Positions 1 to 7,736 of a DNA stretch of 64,000 nt are shown in pieces. The stretch is taken from NCBI GenBank assembly GCA_017513525.1, contig JAFXFC010000001.1:62001-126000 (forward strand). The letters are read 5' to 3'. A program made the translations under genes and the position numbers. The stretch's first letter is position 1, and every line of letters begins with the position of its first letter. The notes below the pieces were generated by a model. It searched no databases. It was not told the origin of the DNA and saw only the letters and a list, made by a program, of their open reading frames with translations. The stretch comes from Clostridia bacterium (GTDB lineage Bacteria > Bacillota > Clostridia > Oscillospirales > Acutalibacteraceae).

Positions 1-22
1 TTTTTAATATCATATCTTTCAT
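1..22 (-). CDS. 5' end of a truncated minus-strand gene
   Basis: Seven codons (MKDMILK) run off the left edge of the window on the minus strand. The start is supported by a GGAG ribosome site at 29-32 placed six bases upstream of the ATG. Too little is visible to name a product. Confidence 0.4.
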
Positions 23-36
23 ATAAATCTCCACAA

Positions 37-340
37 ATCATAATTTAGCGGTGCTAAATTATGATAGTGAAGCACACATTCTGTGTGTGAAGTATTGCTG
101 CGCAATGTGAAGTAGCCCTTACGGGATATGAAGTGTTTGCTTTGCAAACGTATCGGAAGGGCTTCGCCCTTGAATCATATAGAGCGCAAGCGGAACAAGG
201 CGTTAGCCTTCCTTTACTTTTGTCGCAGACAAAAACTTCACTTTTGCGAAGCAAATACTTCACTTTCACTTTGTGAAAACTTCACTTCGCATCTTTATGC
301 GAAACTTCACTATCATAATTTGTCCCCGATAAATTATGAT
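37..340. repeat. Composite hairpin-array element A (GTGAAGT linker)
   Basis: Noncoding element bounded at each end by a hairpin of ATCATAATTT...AAATTATGAT (37-65 and 312-340). Inside are about ten short inverted repeats with 3-7 nt loops, for example TTTGC/GCAAA, AAGGGC/GCCCTT, TTTGTC/GACAAA and TTCGCA/TGCGAA. In the left half they are separated by the linker GTGAAGT and in the right half by its reverse complement ACTTCAC. A near-identical copy lies inverted at 12131-12437. Short ORFs across it are by-products of the repeat. The element stops five bases before the stop codon of the adjacent GH42 pseudogene. Confidence 0.85.
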
Positions 341-344
341 ATTA

Positions 345-591
<247 letters not shown>

Positions 592-616
592 TCACAGTTT
601 TTAATTTGTTACAAGC

Positions 617-652
617 AAAAAAATACCCTGCACCGAAAAACGGTACAGGGTA
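617..652 (-). terminator. Rho-independent terminator after the metallophosphoesterase
   Basis: On the minus strand a stem of about 11 bp (ACCCTG/CAGGGT plus ACCG/CGGT, one mismatch) with a T5 loop is followed by a run of seven T, just downstream of the stop at 664. Confidence 0.85.
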
Positions 653-663
653 ACGGAAATCAT

Positions 664-2343
664 TTATTTGCCGATAGCGAAAAGCATACGGAAAAAGTCA
701 AATATCTTTTTGAAGAAAGAAATTATCTTATCAAGGAAGCTTTCTGCTTTTTCGGTTGAATTGTAGCCGGGAAGAGTAACATTGTTATCCTTGGGTGGAT
801 CGTCTGTTCCGAATTCTGCAAGAACGGGGAGAACCGCAGTTGTAATGAATAATTCACTGCCATGGAATCTTCCGAGTGTGCCGCCTAATATGCCTAATAT
901 CGTATCGGAAATATTAGCATTTAAAAGCTCTGCAACAAATTGGAGTATAACGGTGAAATCCTCTGTTGTTATATCACTGAGTGCATAGTTTATTGCAACT
1001 GCGAGTGCTCTTGTAAGAAGGATCATTTCATCGGTATATGCTGCATGGTTTTCGTCGCCTTCAACATGGGACTGATAGATGTATACTACAAGATCAAGCA
1101 CGGTCTTATATTCTGTTGCGGGAAGTGTAGTTCCGAGTTCCTTTGCCAGAGTTTCAACGCTTTCGCCTTTAACGGTTTCGTCTGCGGTATACATAGGCAT
1201 TGAAGCAATTTTTTCTATTTTTGTGCCCGCCTTATCAATAACTGCATTGACGGTTTCGTTATTGGTATCAAGCAGCTTCTTGAGTGCGGTAGCATTGAGG
1301 TAAGAAGAGATTATAACTTTAAGTCCGAGATATGTGGTATTCTTTGCGTATTCAAGGAAATTGCTTTTAGCAAGTGCAAGAGCTGTTTCGTGAATACCCT
1401 CGGGAAGAGCGGATGTGTCGATAGCTGTAATTTTTCTTGTTTCAATTTTTACATCCTTGCCGAAAGAAACAACTCTGTAGGCACAGGGGTATGCGTTTAT
1501 TGAAGTTGTAACTGCATCATAAATGGTATTGCCTTTAGCTGTAGTGTAGGATGCTATATCATGATCGTGAGTATGAGCGGTAAAAATGAATTTTACGCCG
1601 CCGTCAGCGAGTACATCTGCAAGGTTATTTGTGCCGTCATTTACAACAGAGCCCTTATGGATCTTCGATGATAAAATGTAGTGTTCAAGTAAATTGTGAT
1701 GCATTATGGCAATAAGTTTCTTGCCGTCTTCACTTGCCTTTTTACACTGTTCTTCTATCCACGAGATTCTCTCTTCGTCCATTGTGTGTGTTGAAAGTCT
1801 CGGAGCGCAGGAGTCAATGGCAAGAAGTCTGTATCCGTTTGAAAGCTCAGCCGTATAGGAGGCAGAAGAAGAATCAACAGCAAGTGCTTCATTGTAACCG
1901 AAATCGGCATAGTACTCTTTAAATGCAGAAGCTTCTGTTTTTAAAAGGTCATGGTTTCCGTTGATTACGAAAACCTGTTTGCCTGAGGTTTCTTCAAATT
2001 CTTTAAGAATGCTTGCTAATGCTTCGTGCTCTTCTGCAGTTCCCTTGTTTGTGATATCACCGGGGAGAAGAATGAATTCGCTTTCATTTTTTGCAGCTTC
2101 AGCGAGGAACGCATTTATAATTGCCAAAGATTCATAGTGAAGCTGTCCGCCTGAAGCTACATGGGCATATTCTTCGCTTAAGTTGTTTTTCTTTGAAACC
2201 TTTTCTGCTGTGACTGAAGTAAGATCAAGATGCAGATCGTTTGCAACAGTTATTTTAAGCTCTGTTTCAGCAGCAGCTGCCGTAATTGCAGCACATGAGA
2301 AAAGTAAAGCTAAACATAAAATTACTGATATTAATTTTTTCAT
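664..2343 (-). CDS. Secreted calcineurin-like metallophosphoesterase
   Basis: Predicted 559-residue exported phosphohydrolase with a two-metal active site. The start at 2343 is chosen because AAGGAGGA lies seven bases upstream; ten extra upstream residues are possible. Residues 1-25 form a signal peptide (MKK, hydrophobic core, AxA). Metallophosphoesterase motifs appear in order: DLH at 36-38, GDITNKG near 95, GNHD near 129, a HH motif near 205, and HTHDHD near 245. The C-terminal half has no recognised domain and is probably helical. The last 20 residues form a Phe- and Lys-rich amphipathic helix (FFKKIFDFFRMLF), a tail seen on three other secreted proteins here. Single gene with its own terminator. 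Substrate unknown. Confidence 0.85.
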   Translation of the reverse strand: MKKLISVILCLALLFSCAAITAAAAETELKITVANDLHLDLTSVTAEKVSKKNNLSEEYAHVASGGQLHYESLAIINAFLAEAAKNESEFILLPGDITNKGTAEEHEALASILKEFEETSGKQVFVINGNHDLLKTEASAFKEYYADFGYNEALAVDSSSASYTAELSNGYRLLAIDSCAPRLSTHTMDEERISWIEEQCKKASEDGKKLIAIMHHNLLEHYILSSKIHKGSVVNDGTNNLADVLADGGVKFIFTAHTHDHDIASYTTAKGNTIYDAVTTSINAYPCAYRVVSFGKDVKIETRKITAIDTSALPEGIHETALALAKSNFLEYAKNTTYLGLKVIISSYLNATALKKLLDTNNETVNAVIDKAGTKIEKIASMPMYTADETVKGESVETLAKELGTTLPATEYKTVLDLVVYIYQSHVEGDENHAAYTDEMILLTRALAVAINYALSDITTEDFTVILQFVAELLNANISDTILGILGGTLGRFHGSELFITTAVLPVLAEFGTDDPPKDNNVTLPGYNSTEKAESFLDKIISFFKKIFDFFRMLFAIGK

Positions 2344-2427
2344 ACAAATTCCTCCTTTATTGTCTATGGGCATATATTAGATTATTATTAAGAAATTGTC
2401 AATAGATTCACATTTTACAATAAATTT

Positions 2428-2982
2428 TTATAGCGTCATTCCGTAAGCTTCAGAACCCGATGTATGTTCAAGTAATGTAAAACCGCATTTTTTATAAAAA
2501 TTTACGCCCTTTTCGTTTTCTGTGCTGACTGAGAGCATAACGCCGCGAACATTTTTTTCTTTTAAGTGCTTAAGAAGAATATGTATGAGCTTTTGTCCGA
2601 GTCCCATTCTCTGGTATTCCGGCATTATATCTATATGGAAATGGGCAGGGTATTCGTCTTTATATTTTTCCTGAAGCAATGTCGATTGCGACGCATAGAA
2701 GCGGTGTACGGTATCTTCTTCTGGAATTCTCGTAAAGTATTCTTTTCGGAAAACTTCAATAAAGCTGTCATAATTTTCTGCGCAGATGATATATCCCACC
2801 GCTTTATCGTTTTCATCAGCCGCAACAAAGCAGTTTTGCGGCTCTTGTTCTATAAAATAATCGCAGTAGGTCGAAAGAATAAAGTGTTGTGCGTTTTCCG
2901 ACATATCGCAGGGTCCGTCACAGTTAAGGCATACATAACGCACAGCTTCTTTATCTTTGTTTTCATAGGGTCTTATTGCCAT
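2428..2982 (-). CDS. GNAT family N-acetyltransferase
   Basis: A 184-residue cytosolic acetyltransferase. The acetyl-CoA pyrophosphate loop QRMGLGQ follows strand HIDIMPEY, and the usual later strand and helix (VMLSVSTEN then FYKKCGF) are present, so the fold is complete. Last gene of a four-gene minus-strand unit; its start lies two bases after the stop of the binding-protein gene and its ribosome site (GGAG) lies inside that gene, suggesting translational coupling. Substrate cannot be read from sequence. Confidence 0.85.
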   Translation of the reverse strand: MAIRPYENKDKEAVRYVCLNCDGPCDMSENAQHFILSTYCDYFIEQEPQNCFVAADENDKAVGYIICAENYDSFIEVFRKEYFTRIPEEDTVHRFYASQSTLLQEKYKDEYPAHFHIDIMPEYQRMGLGQKLIHILLKHLKEKNVRGVMLSVSTENEKGVNFYKKCGFTLLEHTSGSEAYGMTL

Positions 2983-2983
2983 T

Positions 2984-3982
2984 TTATTTCTCCGTGTTTT
3001 GTATTCTTACATATCCGCTTTCTTCAATTATTGTCTGCTCTTCGTCGGAGAGTATCCAATCAATGAGAATGGGAATATTTTCATTGGTATTATCTTTTCT
3101 GTAAACTGCATAAAACTTTGCTATTATGGGATAGCTTCCGTTTTGTATATTTTCGGAATCGGGATATATTCCGTTTACAGACAGCATTTTTACATCTTCA
3201 TTTCCGACGATACCGTCCATATAGTAACGGAATGAGAAGCCTATAGATGCTCCCGCTATTGCAAAGGGTGATTTAAGAGCAAATTCAGTTTCTCCCATAA
3301 AAGAATTCATTGCAGACTGGCTTCCGCTGCCTTCTATTCTTGTTACGGGATTTATTATTCTGTCAGCACCGCCGACTTCTTTCCAGTTTTTGTATTTTCC
3401 GCCGTAAATACCTCTTATCTGTTCTGCGGTAAGAGAATCTACGGGATTATTTTTATTTACAAAAAATACAAAGGCTTCAAGACCTATCGGAATATATACG
3501 AGTTCTACGCCCTTTTCTTCGGCATACAGCTTTTGCTCTTCGGAAGGTGCGGCGCTGAAGAAAATATCGGTTGTGCCGTCAACTAAAGCCTCATAACCTC
3601 TCACGGTATTTTTATACTGCATTTTGCTGTCGGGTGCAAAATTTTCACCGTAATAGTTATCATCGGAAAAGCTTCCGCCTTCATATGTGACAGAGCCTTC
3701 GGGGTACACTGCATCAATAAATGCCGCATACACGGGCACAAGCGCTGCCGCTCCGTCAAGAACAGGCAGATTTTCAGTTATTTTCAGTGAAGACTCAATT
3801 CTGATAAGCTCCGAATTTTCTTCATGAGGAAGAAAATTCTTTACATCTATCATTTTTATCTGAGATGTATCGCTGAAGTTGTTTCCAAGCCTTCTTGTAA
3901 GAAGCATATATATCGAGCCGTTAAATAAAGCGAATGTCATTATAACGGCAAGAATTATCGAGAGCTGCTTTATAAATTTCAT
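2984..3982 (-). CDS. PstS-like phosphate-binding (PBP superfamily) protein
   Basis: A 332-residue extracytoplasmic solute-binding protein of the PBP_like/PstS type. Residues 5-28 are hydrophobic with no lipobox Cys, so it is probably held by an N-terminal membrane helix. Diagnostic stretches are GIYGGKYKNWKEVGG and TRIEGSGSQSAMNSFMG, the latter matching the phosphate-binding Ser/Gly loop of PstS proteins. No PstC, PstA or PstB lies nearby. It sits between two tiny membrane proteins and a GNAT gene with almost no intergenic space, so it may act as a sensor rather than part of a full importer (inference). Confidence 0.75.
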   Translation of the reverse strand: MKFIKQLSIILAVIMTFALFNGSIYMLLTRRLGNNFSDTSQIKMIDVKNFLPHEENSELIRIESSLKITENLPVLDGAAALVPVYAAFIDAVYPEGSVTYEGGSFSDDNYYGENFAPDSKMQYKNTVRGYEALVDGTTDIFFSAAPSEEQKLYAEEKGVELVYIPIGLEAFVFFVNKNNPVDSLTAEQIRGIYGGKYKNWKEVGGADRIINPVTRIEGSGSQSAMNSFMGETEFALKSPFAIAGASIGFSFRYYMDGIVGNEDVKMLSVNGIYPDSENIQNGSYPIIAKFYAVYRKDNTNENIPILIDWILSDEEQTIIEESGYVRIQNTEK

Positions 3983-3983
3983 G

Positions 3984-4127
3984 TCACCACAGCTCCTTAG
4001 AGATAAAATAAATTATTGAAGCGTGGCCGTAGGCATAAACATCATATATAACATGAGCTACCGTTAAAATAATGCAAATGCATATGACAGCAAATAATAT
4101 TATTTTGAATTTTTTGTCCATTATCAT
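3984..4127 (-). CDS. Small single-pass membrane protein
   Basis: A 47-residue protein with one strong membrane segment (IILFAVICICIILTVAHVI) after a short basic N-terminus. The start at 4127 (MIMDKK) follows the preceding gene's stop by five bases; a second ATG at 4121 is equally possible. One base separates its stop from the next ATG. No family recognised. Retained because of operon position, length and hydrophobicity. Confidence 0.55.
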   Translation of the reverse strand: MIMDKKFKIILFAVICICIILTVAHVIYDVYAYGHASIIYFISKELW

Positions 4128-4132
4128 AGTTA

Positions 4133-4384
4133 TCACATATTGGCAATGAAGAAAAAGAGTAAAACGCAAAGGATAATAGTGATGCCGAGCAATACTCCTG
4201 CAATGGTTCCCGAAGCCGAAAGAGCAGTTTTAAGCTTCTTTAGCTTTTCGGAATTAACACTTTCGGGAGAGAGTGAGAGTTTTTTCTTTTCTTGCATATA
4301 AAGGATCAGGGTTATAATGAAAAACAAAACAGCTATAACGGGGATAGCAAAAAAAAGAATTGCAATGTCAGAACCTAAAAACAT
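4133..4384 (-). CDS. Small two-helix membrane protein, first gene of the PstS-like unit
   Basis: An 83-residue protein with two membrane segments (about residues 5-30 and 58-81) joined by a Lys/Ser-rich cytosolic loop. A strong AAGGAGG ribosome site lies seven bases before the ATG at 4384. It begins the minus-strand operon running through 4127, 3982 and 2982. No named family recognised; its tight coupling to the binding protein suggests a shared membrane complex. Confidence 0.7.
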   Translation of the reverse strand: MFLGSDIAILFFAIPVIAVLFFIITLILYMQEKKKLSLSPESVNSEKLKKLKTALSASGTIAGVLLGITIILCVLLFFFIANM

Positions 4385-4490
4385 AGCAAAGCCTCCTTAT
4401 TTGTGTTTCAGTTATATTTTACCACAGGTAAAATATTCTGTCTACAATTTTATGGTAATGAAATGTCTTAAAACATACTGAAAATGCTTG

Positions 4491-4518
4491 TTGACACAGC
4501 AGTTTAATGTGATAAAAT
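4491..4518 (+). promoter_or_regulatory. Sigma-A promoter of the dockerin-deacetylase gene
   Basis: TTGACA at 4491-4496 and TAAAAT at 4513-4518, separated by 16 bases, about 30 bases before the chosen ATG. Confidence 0.7.
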
Positions 4519-4548
4519 AAATAGCAGAAATTTATGTCGGAGTATATT

Positions 4549-5835
4549 ATGAAAAAAACAGTTAAAAGCCTTATAGCCGTAATCTTCGCGGCAGTATTTT
4601 TGATTACGCTACTGCCTTTTGCGTTTGCAGAAGAGATTAATGAAACAACGCAGGATCCGGGTACATCAACGGTAGAATTTGATGAAAATAAATTCGGAGA
4701 TATAAATGAAGACGGAAAACGGACTGCAGGAGATGCAAGACTTCTTTTGCGGTGTGCTGTTGAACTTGAAATTATTACAGACCATATTCTTATTCACGGA
4801 GATTATGATAAGGACTCTCAGATAACCTCCGGGGATGCGAGAGTGGCACTGAGAGTCGCTGTCGGTCTTGAGTCGGTTTTTTGTATATTAAAAGGTCATG
4901 AAATAATGCCGGCTGTTATCGAGCCTACCTGTACGACTGAAGGCTACACGACCAATAAGTGCAGCAGATGCAGTTTTGCTGACGGTTCGAAAACCGATAT
5001 CTTACCTGTAAAAGAACATGAACTTCAAAACAGCACAACGCAGGCAACCTGCACAGAAGACGGAATATTTACATCCGAGTGTTCTGTCTGCGGTCATATT
5101 GCACAAAGGGACATTGTGGAGGCTTCTCTCGGGCACAGCTTCGGAATATGGGAAATATCAGGGGCAATAAAATCAAAAACCTGCAAGCGATGCGGATTTA
5201 CAGAAGAATCAGATAAGATAAAAACAGTATATCTGACCTTTGATGACGGTCCCGGACCCTATACTGAAAAGCTGCTCGGTTATCTCAGAGAGTATAATGT
5301 AAAAGCAACATTTTTTGTGACAAATCAGATGCCGAGATACAGATATTTGCTCTCTCAAATAGTTAATGACGGACATGCAATAGGCGTGCACAGCCTCACA
5401 CATCAATGGTCCATATATTCGAGCAGTAACAGCTACTTAAATGATTTCAACGCAATGCACCAAATAATACTTGACGAAACGGGAGTAGATACGAAGATAT
5501 TCCGTTTCCCCGGCGGCACAAACAATACTGTCAGCCGAAGCTATTCAAGAGGTATTATGAGCAGTATGTCAAAAAGTATGTTAGAATGGGGTTATAATTA
5601 TTACGATTGGAATGTTGACTGCTATGATACTGCAGGCTATAGCTCTTCAAGAATTGCTCAGGCTACAATAAATCAGATAAAAGGCAGAAACACTTCAATA
5701 GTACTTATGCACGATATTAAAAACACAACCGTGGAAGCAGTGAAAGAAATTATAAGATTCGGACTTGACAACGGCTACGAATTCGCAGCAATAGACGAAT
5801 CCACCCCGCTCGTTCGTTTCAGCCCTGTAAACTGA
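4549..5835 (+). CDS. Secreted dockerin-containing polysaccharide deacetylase (NodB/CE4)
   Basis: A 428-residue exported enzyme, probably removing N- or O-acetyl groups from peptidoglycan or plant glycans. The start at 4549 has CGGAG six bases upstream. Order: signal peptide 1-27; type I dockerin about 50-110 with two calcium loops (DINEDGKRTAGDA and DYDKDSQITSGDA); two Cys-rich repeats about 128-185, each with a TCTxxG and CxxC pattern; a third CxxC at 212-215; CE4 domain from about 225 with TFDDGP at 230-235, HSLTH at 281-285, FRFPGG and LMHD. The CE4 metal residues (Asp, His, His) are present. The dockerin implies a cohesin scaffold elsewhere in the genome, so the product may join a cellulosome-like complex. 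Confidence 0.9.
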   Translation: MKKTVKSLIAVIFAAVFLITLLPFAFAEEINETTQDPGTSTVEFDENKFGDINEDGKRTAGDARLLLRCAVELEIITDHILIHGDYDKDSQITSGDARVALRVAVGLESVFCILKGHEIMPAVIEPTCTTEGYTTNKCSRCSFADGSKTDILPVKEHELQNSTTQATCTEDGIFTSECSVCGHIAQRDIVEASLGHSFGIWEISGAIKSKTCKRCGFTEESDKIKTVYLTFDDGPGPYTEKLLGYLREYNVKATFFVTNQMPRYRYLLSQIVNDGHAIGVHSLTHQWSIYSSSNSYLNDFNAMHQIILDETGVDTKIFRFPGGTNNTVSRSYSRGIMSSMSKSMLEWGYNYYDWNVDCYDTAGYSSSRIAQATINQIKGRNTSIVLMHDIKNTTVEAVKEIIRFGLDNGYEFAAIDESTPLVRFSPVN

Positions 5836-5844
5836 AAAACAATG

Positions 5845-5875
5845 AACGCAGAAATTATTTTCTGCGTTCGTTTGT
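5845..5875 (+). terminator. Terminator after the dockerin-deacetylase
   Basis: Ten-base-pair stem AACGCAGAAA/TTTCTGCGTT with a 4-base loop, followed by a T-rich stretch, ten bases after the stop codon. Confidence 0.75.
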
Positions 5876-6027
5876 TCTTTTGGAGAAAAGTATAGAGGCT
5901 AAAATATCTGTACCATAGTCCGTATAAAAACCGTATTTCTTCTTGCAAATTTGCTCTGTTAATATTATTGCACCTTTATGTTTTTTTAACAGCAATTATA
6001 TACATTAAGTACCATAAGTCCAGAGAA

Positions 6028-7038
6028 TTATTTTTTGTAAAAATACGGTCCGCACATACCTTCGTGTGTTTTGGTATAAGTCCAAGAAAAATCACTTGCG
6101 GTAATTGTAACATCAACAAACTGTTCTAATAATTCTGCCGAGATATTTTCTGCATTTTCCAATTGAAATGCAATATCATCAACATTATTGACAAGTACAC
6201 ATTTATTTTTATTTTCTTGATTGAATAAGTTTTTAGCGGTATCTTCTGTTTCGCAATTTAAAAACTCGAAACTGAAAATATGCCAAAGAAAAGGAGTGTA
6301 CTTTCGAGAATCCAAACAAAGCTTTTTGATTTCTTTAACATTTGCATCGGCGGGTGCAAATTTGTTTACCCATTCTGTTTTATATTCTTTAATTTCTTGT
6401 TTACCTAACAACTGTGCTTTAATATTCAGATTTTCAAAAAAGCATAAAAACTCTGCCTTTGTTTCTTCTAAATCTAAAACTTGTTGCTTTTTATTGTCAA
6501 TTTTTTCTTTAATGATTTTATGTATTTCCCAAAAGCGCGGAGGTTCATACATCATTTCTTCCGGCTTTTCAGGCAATAACCATTTCATTTCCTCACACCA
6601 AAAACGAATACAAATAAATCCTTCGGGAATATCTTCCGGAATATCTTTGATTTCATAATCTTCACATTGAAAATCAAATTGAAATATTCCAATATCGACT
6701 CGCGAATCTGGGCGCTCATCTATAAAATCGTTTTCTGCGAGTTCTTCGATTGTTGTCAATTCTTCGAGCGGATATTCTAAATACTTTCCGCAAACCAAAA
6801 AATAACCGCCACAAGGGAAATTACCCTTTTTATCGGCACCGATATGTTCAATTTCACAGCACAAGGGGTCTATACCAAACGCCTTAAAAAACGCTTTTTC
6901 TTCCGCGGTTAAGTCTTTGCAATACTCGGCAAAGTTTCTGTTGGCCTGATTGTTGTTTTTTTCGTATGTATTGTAATACTGCTTTGTTTTATCAATATCA
7001 ACGGCTATCTTCCAATCACCGTATTGTACTGTGTTCAT
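6028..7038 (-). CDS. DUF4275-like protein, possible immunity-type protein
   Basis: A 336-residue soluble acidic protein without signal peptide or membrane helix. The C-terminal part, from about residue 215, resembles DUF4275 in my memory of the family: a FLWHIFSFE segment, a KNKCVLVNN strand and a closing SWTYTKTHEGMCGPYF motif. The N-terminal 200 residues have a Cys-containing stretch (DPLCCEIEHIG) and a FPCGGYFLVCG strand but no domain I can name. Related small proteins often occur as orphan immunity genes of polymorphic toxins; no toxin gene is visible here. Its base composition looks more AT-rich than its neighbours, compatible with transfer. Confidence 0.55.
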   Translation of the reverse strand: MNTVQYGDWKIAVDIDKTKQYYNTYEKNNNQANRNFAEYCKDLTAEEKAFFKAFGIDPLCCEIEHIGADKKGNFPCGGYFLVCGKYLEYPLEELTTIEELAENDFIDERPDSRVDIGIFQFDFQCEDYEIKDIPEDIPEGFICIRFWCEEMKWLLPEKPEEMMYEPPRFWEIHKIIKEKIDNKKQQVLDLEETKAEFLCFFENLNIKAQLLGKQEIKEYKTEWVNKFAPADANVKEIKKLCLDSRKYTPFLWHIFSFEFLNCETEDTAKNLFNQENKNKCVLVNNVDDIAFQLENAENISAELLEQFVDVTITASDFSWTYTKTHEGMCGPYFYKK

Positions 7039-7093
7039 AATTTCACCAACCTTTATATTATTATAGCATATTTTATTGTGTCATTCAAGATAA

Positions 7094-7110
7094 TTCGGTG
7101 GTTCGAATCC
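7094..7110 (+). repeat. tRNA-Tyr T-arm fragment
   Basis: The 17 bases TTCGGTGGTTCGAATCC are identical to the T-arm side of the tRNA-Tyr gene at 7298-7382 but lie on the opposite strand, about 200 bases away. The flanks do not form a tRNA acceptor stem. Twelve of these bases are common to many tRNAs, so the parent tRNA is not certain. Confidence 0.5.
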
Positions 7111-7128
7111 GTATTGTCGCAGGTTTTG

Positions 7129-7262
7129 GTGATATTGTGCCTTTGGCACAGTGATATTTTCACTTCGTGAAAGTGATATTGAAACCTGTGGTTTCAGTGA
7201 TATTATATTCGCCGCCAAAACTGCCCATAGGGCAATATCACTCGCCGAAGGCGAATATAACT
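7129..7262. repeat. Composite hairpin-array element D (GTGATATT linker)
   Basis: Short hairpins TGTGCC/GGCACA, TTTCAC/GTGAAA and GAAACC/GGTTTC are separated by GTGATATT. A longer outer stem ATATTCGCC (7205-7213)/GGCGAATAT (7250-7258) encloses TGCCC/GGGCA, and on the right the linkers become AATATCAC and AATATAAC. It shares its central block ATATTCGCCGC-AAAACTG with element E at 34456. It lies directly downstream of the tRNA terminator. Confidence 0.85.
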
Positions 7263-7263
7263 G

Positions 7264-7296
7264 AAAAAGACGATTGCTTTCGCAATCGTCTTTTTC
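7264..7296 (-). terminator. Bidirectional terminator after the tRNA operon
   Basis: Perfect 14-bp stem (AAAAAGACGATTGC and complement) with a TTTC loop, T-run on either strand. It ends two bases from the CCA end of tRNA-Tyr and would terminate the tRNA transcript. Confidence 0.85.
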
Positions 7297-7297
7297 T

Positions 7298-7382
7298 TGG
7301 TGGGAGAAGGTGGATTCGAACCACCGAAGTCGTTGACAACAGATTTACAGTCTGCCCCCTTTGGCCGCTCGGGAATTCTCCC
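7298..7382 (-). tRNA. tRNA-Tyr (GTA)
   Basis: Class II tRNA with a long variable arm. Acceptor stem GGGAGAA/TTCTCCC, discriminator A, encoded CCA, anticodon loop CTGTAAA with GTA, T-arm GGTTCGAATCC. Second in a two-tRNA transcript read on the minus strand. Confidence 0.97.
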
Positions 7383-7397
7383 CTATTAAAATAAAAA

Positions 7398-7473
7398 TGG
7401 AGCTGGTGGACGGACTCGAACCCCCGACCTGCTGATTACAAATCAGCTGCTCTACCAACTGAGCTACACCAGC
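7398..7473 (-). tRNA. tRNA-Thr (TGT)
   Basis: Seventy-six-base cloverleaf: acceptor GCTGGTG/CACCAGC, D-arm AGCTCAGTTGGTAGAGC, anticodon TGT in loop TTTGTAA, T-arm GGGGGTTCGAGTCC, encoded CCA. First gene of the tRNA pair, 15 bases upstream of tRNA-Tyr. Confidence 0.97.
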
Positions 7474-7501
7474 ACATTCTTCTTGTGCAGAACGCTTAAT
7501 A

Positions 7502-7530
7502 AATATATCATAAGATTTTATGCGTGTCAA
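7502..7530 (-). promoter_or_regulatory. Promoter of the tRNA-Thr/tRNA-Tyr operon
   Basis: On the minus strand TTGACA and TATATT are separated by 17 bases, with the -10 about 28 bases before tRNA-Thr. Close to the sigma-A consensus, as expected for a stable RNA gene. Confidence 0.85.
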
Positions 7531-7667
7531 GAGTTTTTTTGCTTTATTTTAAAAGATTTTTTGCTGAAGTTAATTCCCGAAATAAAGTCCAGCCAAACTT
7601 TCACGGCGGAACATACTTTGGGAATTAATTGAAAAATATGAGACAGATAAGAGCAAACTCTATTATC

Positions 7668-7696
7668 TTGATTTTAATGATTCGCTGTGTTATACT
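7668..7696 (+). promoter_or_regulatory. Promoter of murT-gatD
   Basis: TTGATT at 7668-7673 and TATACT at 7691-7696 with 17-base spacing, about 40 bases before the murT ATG. Confidence 0.7.
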
Positions 7697-7736
7697 TTAT
7701 TAGTTACAAAAAGCCTGTTATCAGGGAGATGTGTTT

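Noticed and set aside
37..340. CRISPR-like array, because a constant short linker alternates with variable segments
   Set aside because: Linkers are only 7-8 bases, the variable segments are 10-20 base palindromes rather than unique spacers, the linker inverts at the centre, and no cas genes are present.
6028..7038. A toxin-immunity module
   Set aside because: Only a possible immunity-like protein is seen; no toxin, secretion or repeat-rich polymorphic protein is adjacent.
7167..7394. 75-codon ORF covering element D and tRNA-Tyr
   Set aside because: It overlaps a clear tRNA gene and a terminator on the other strand.
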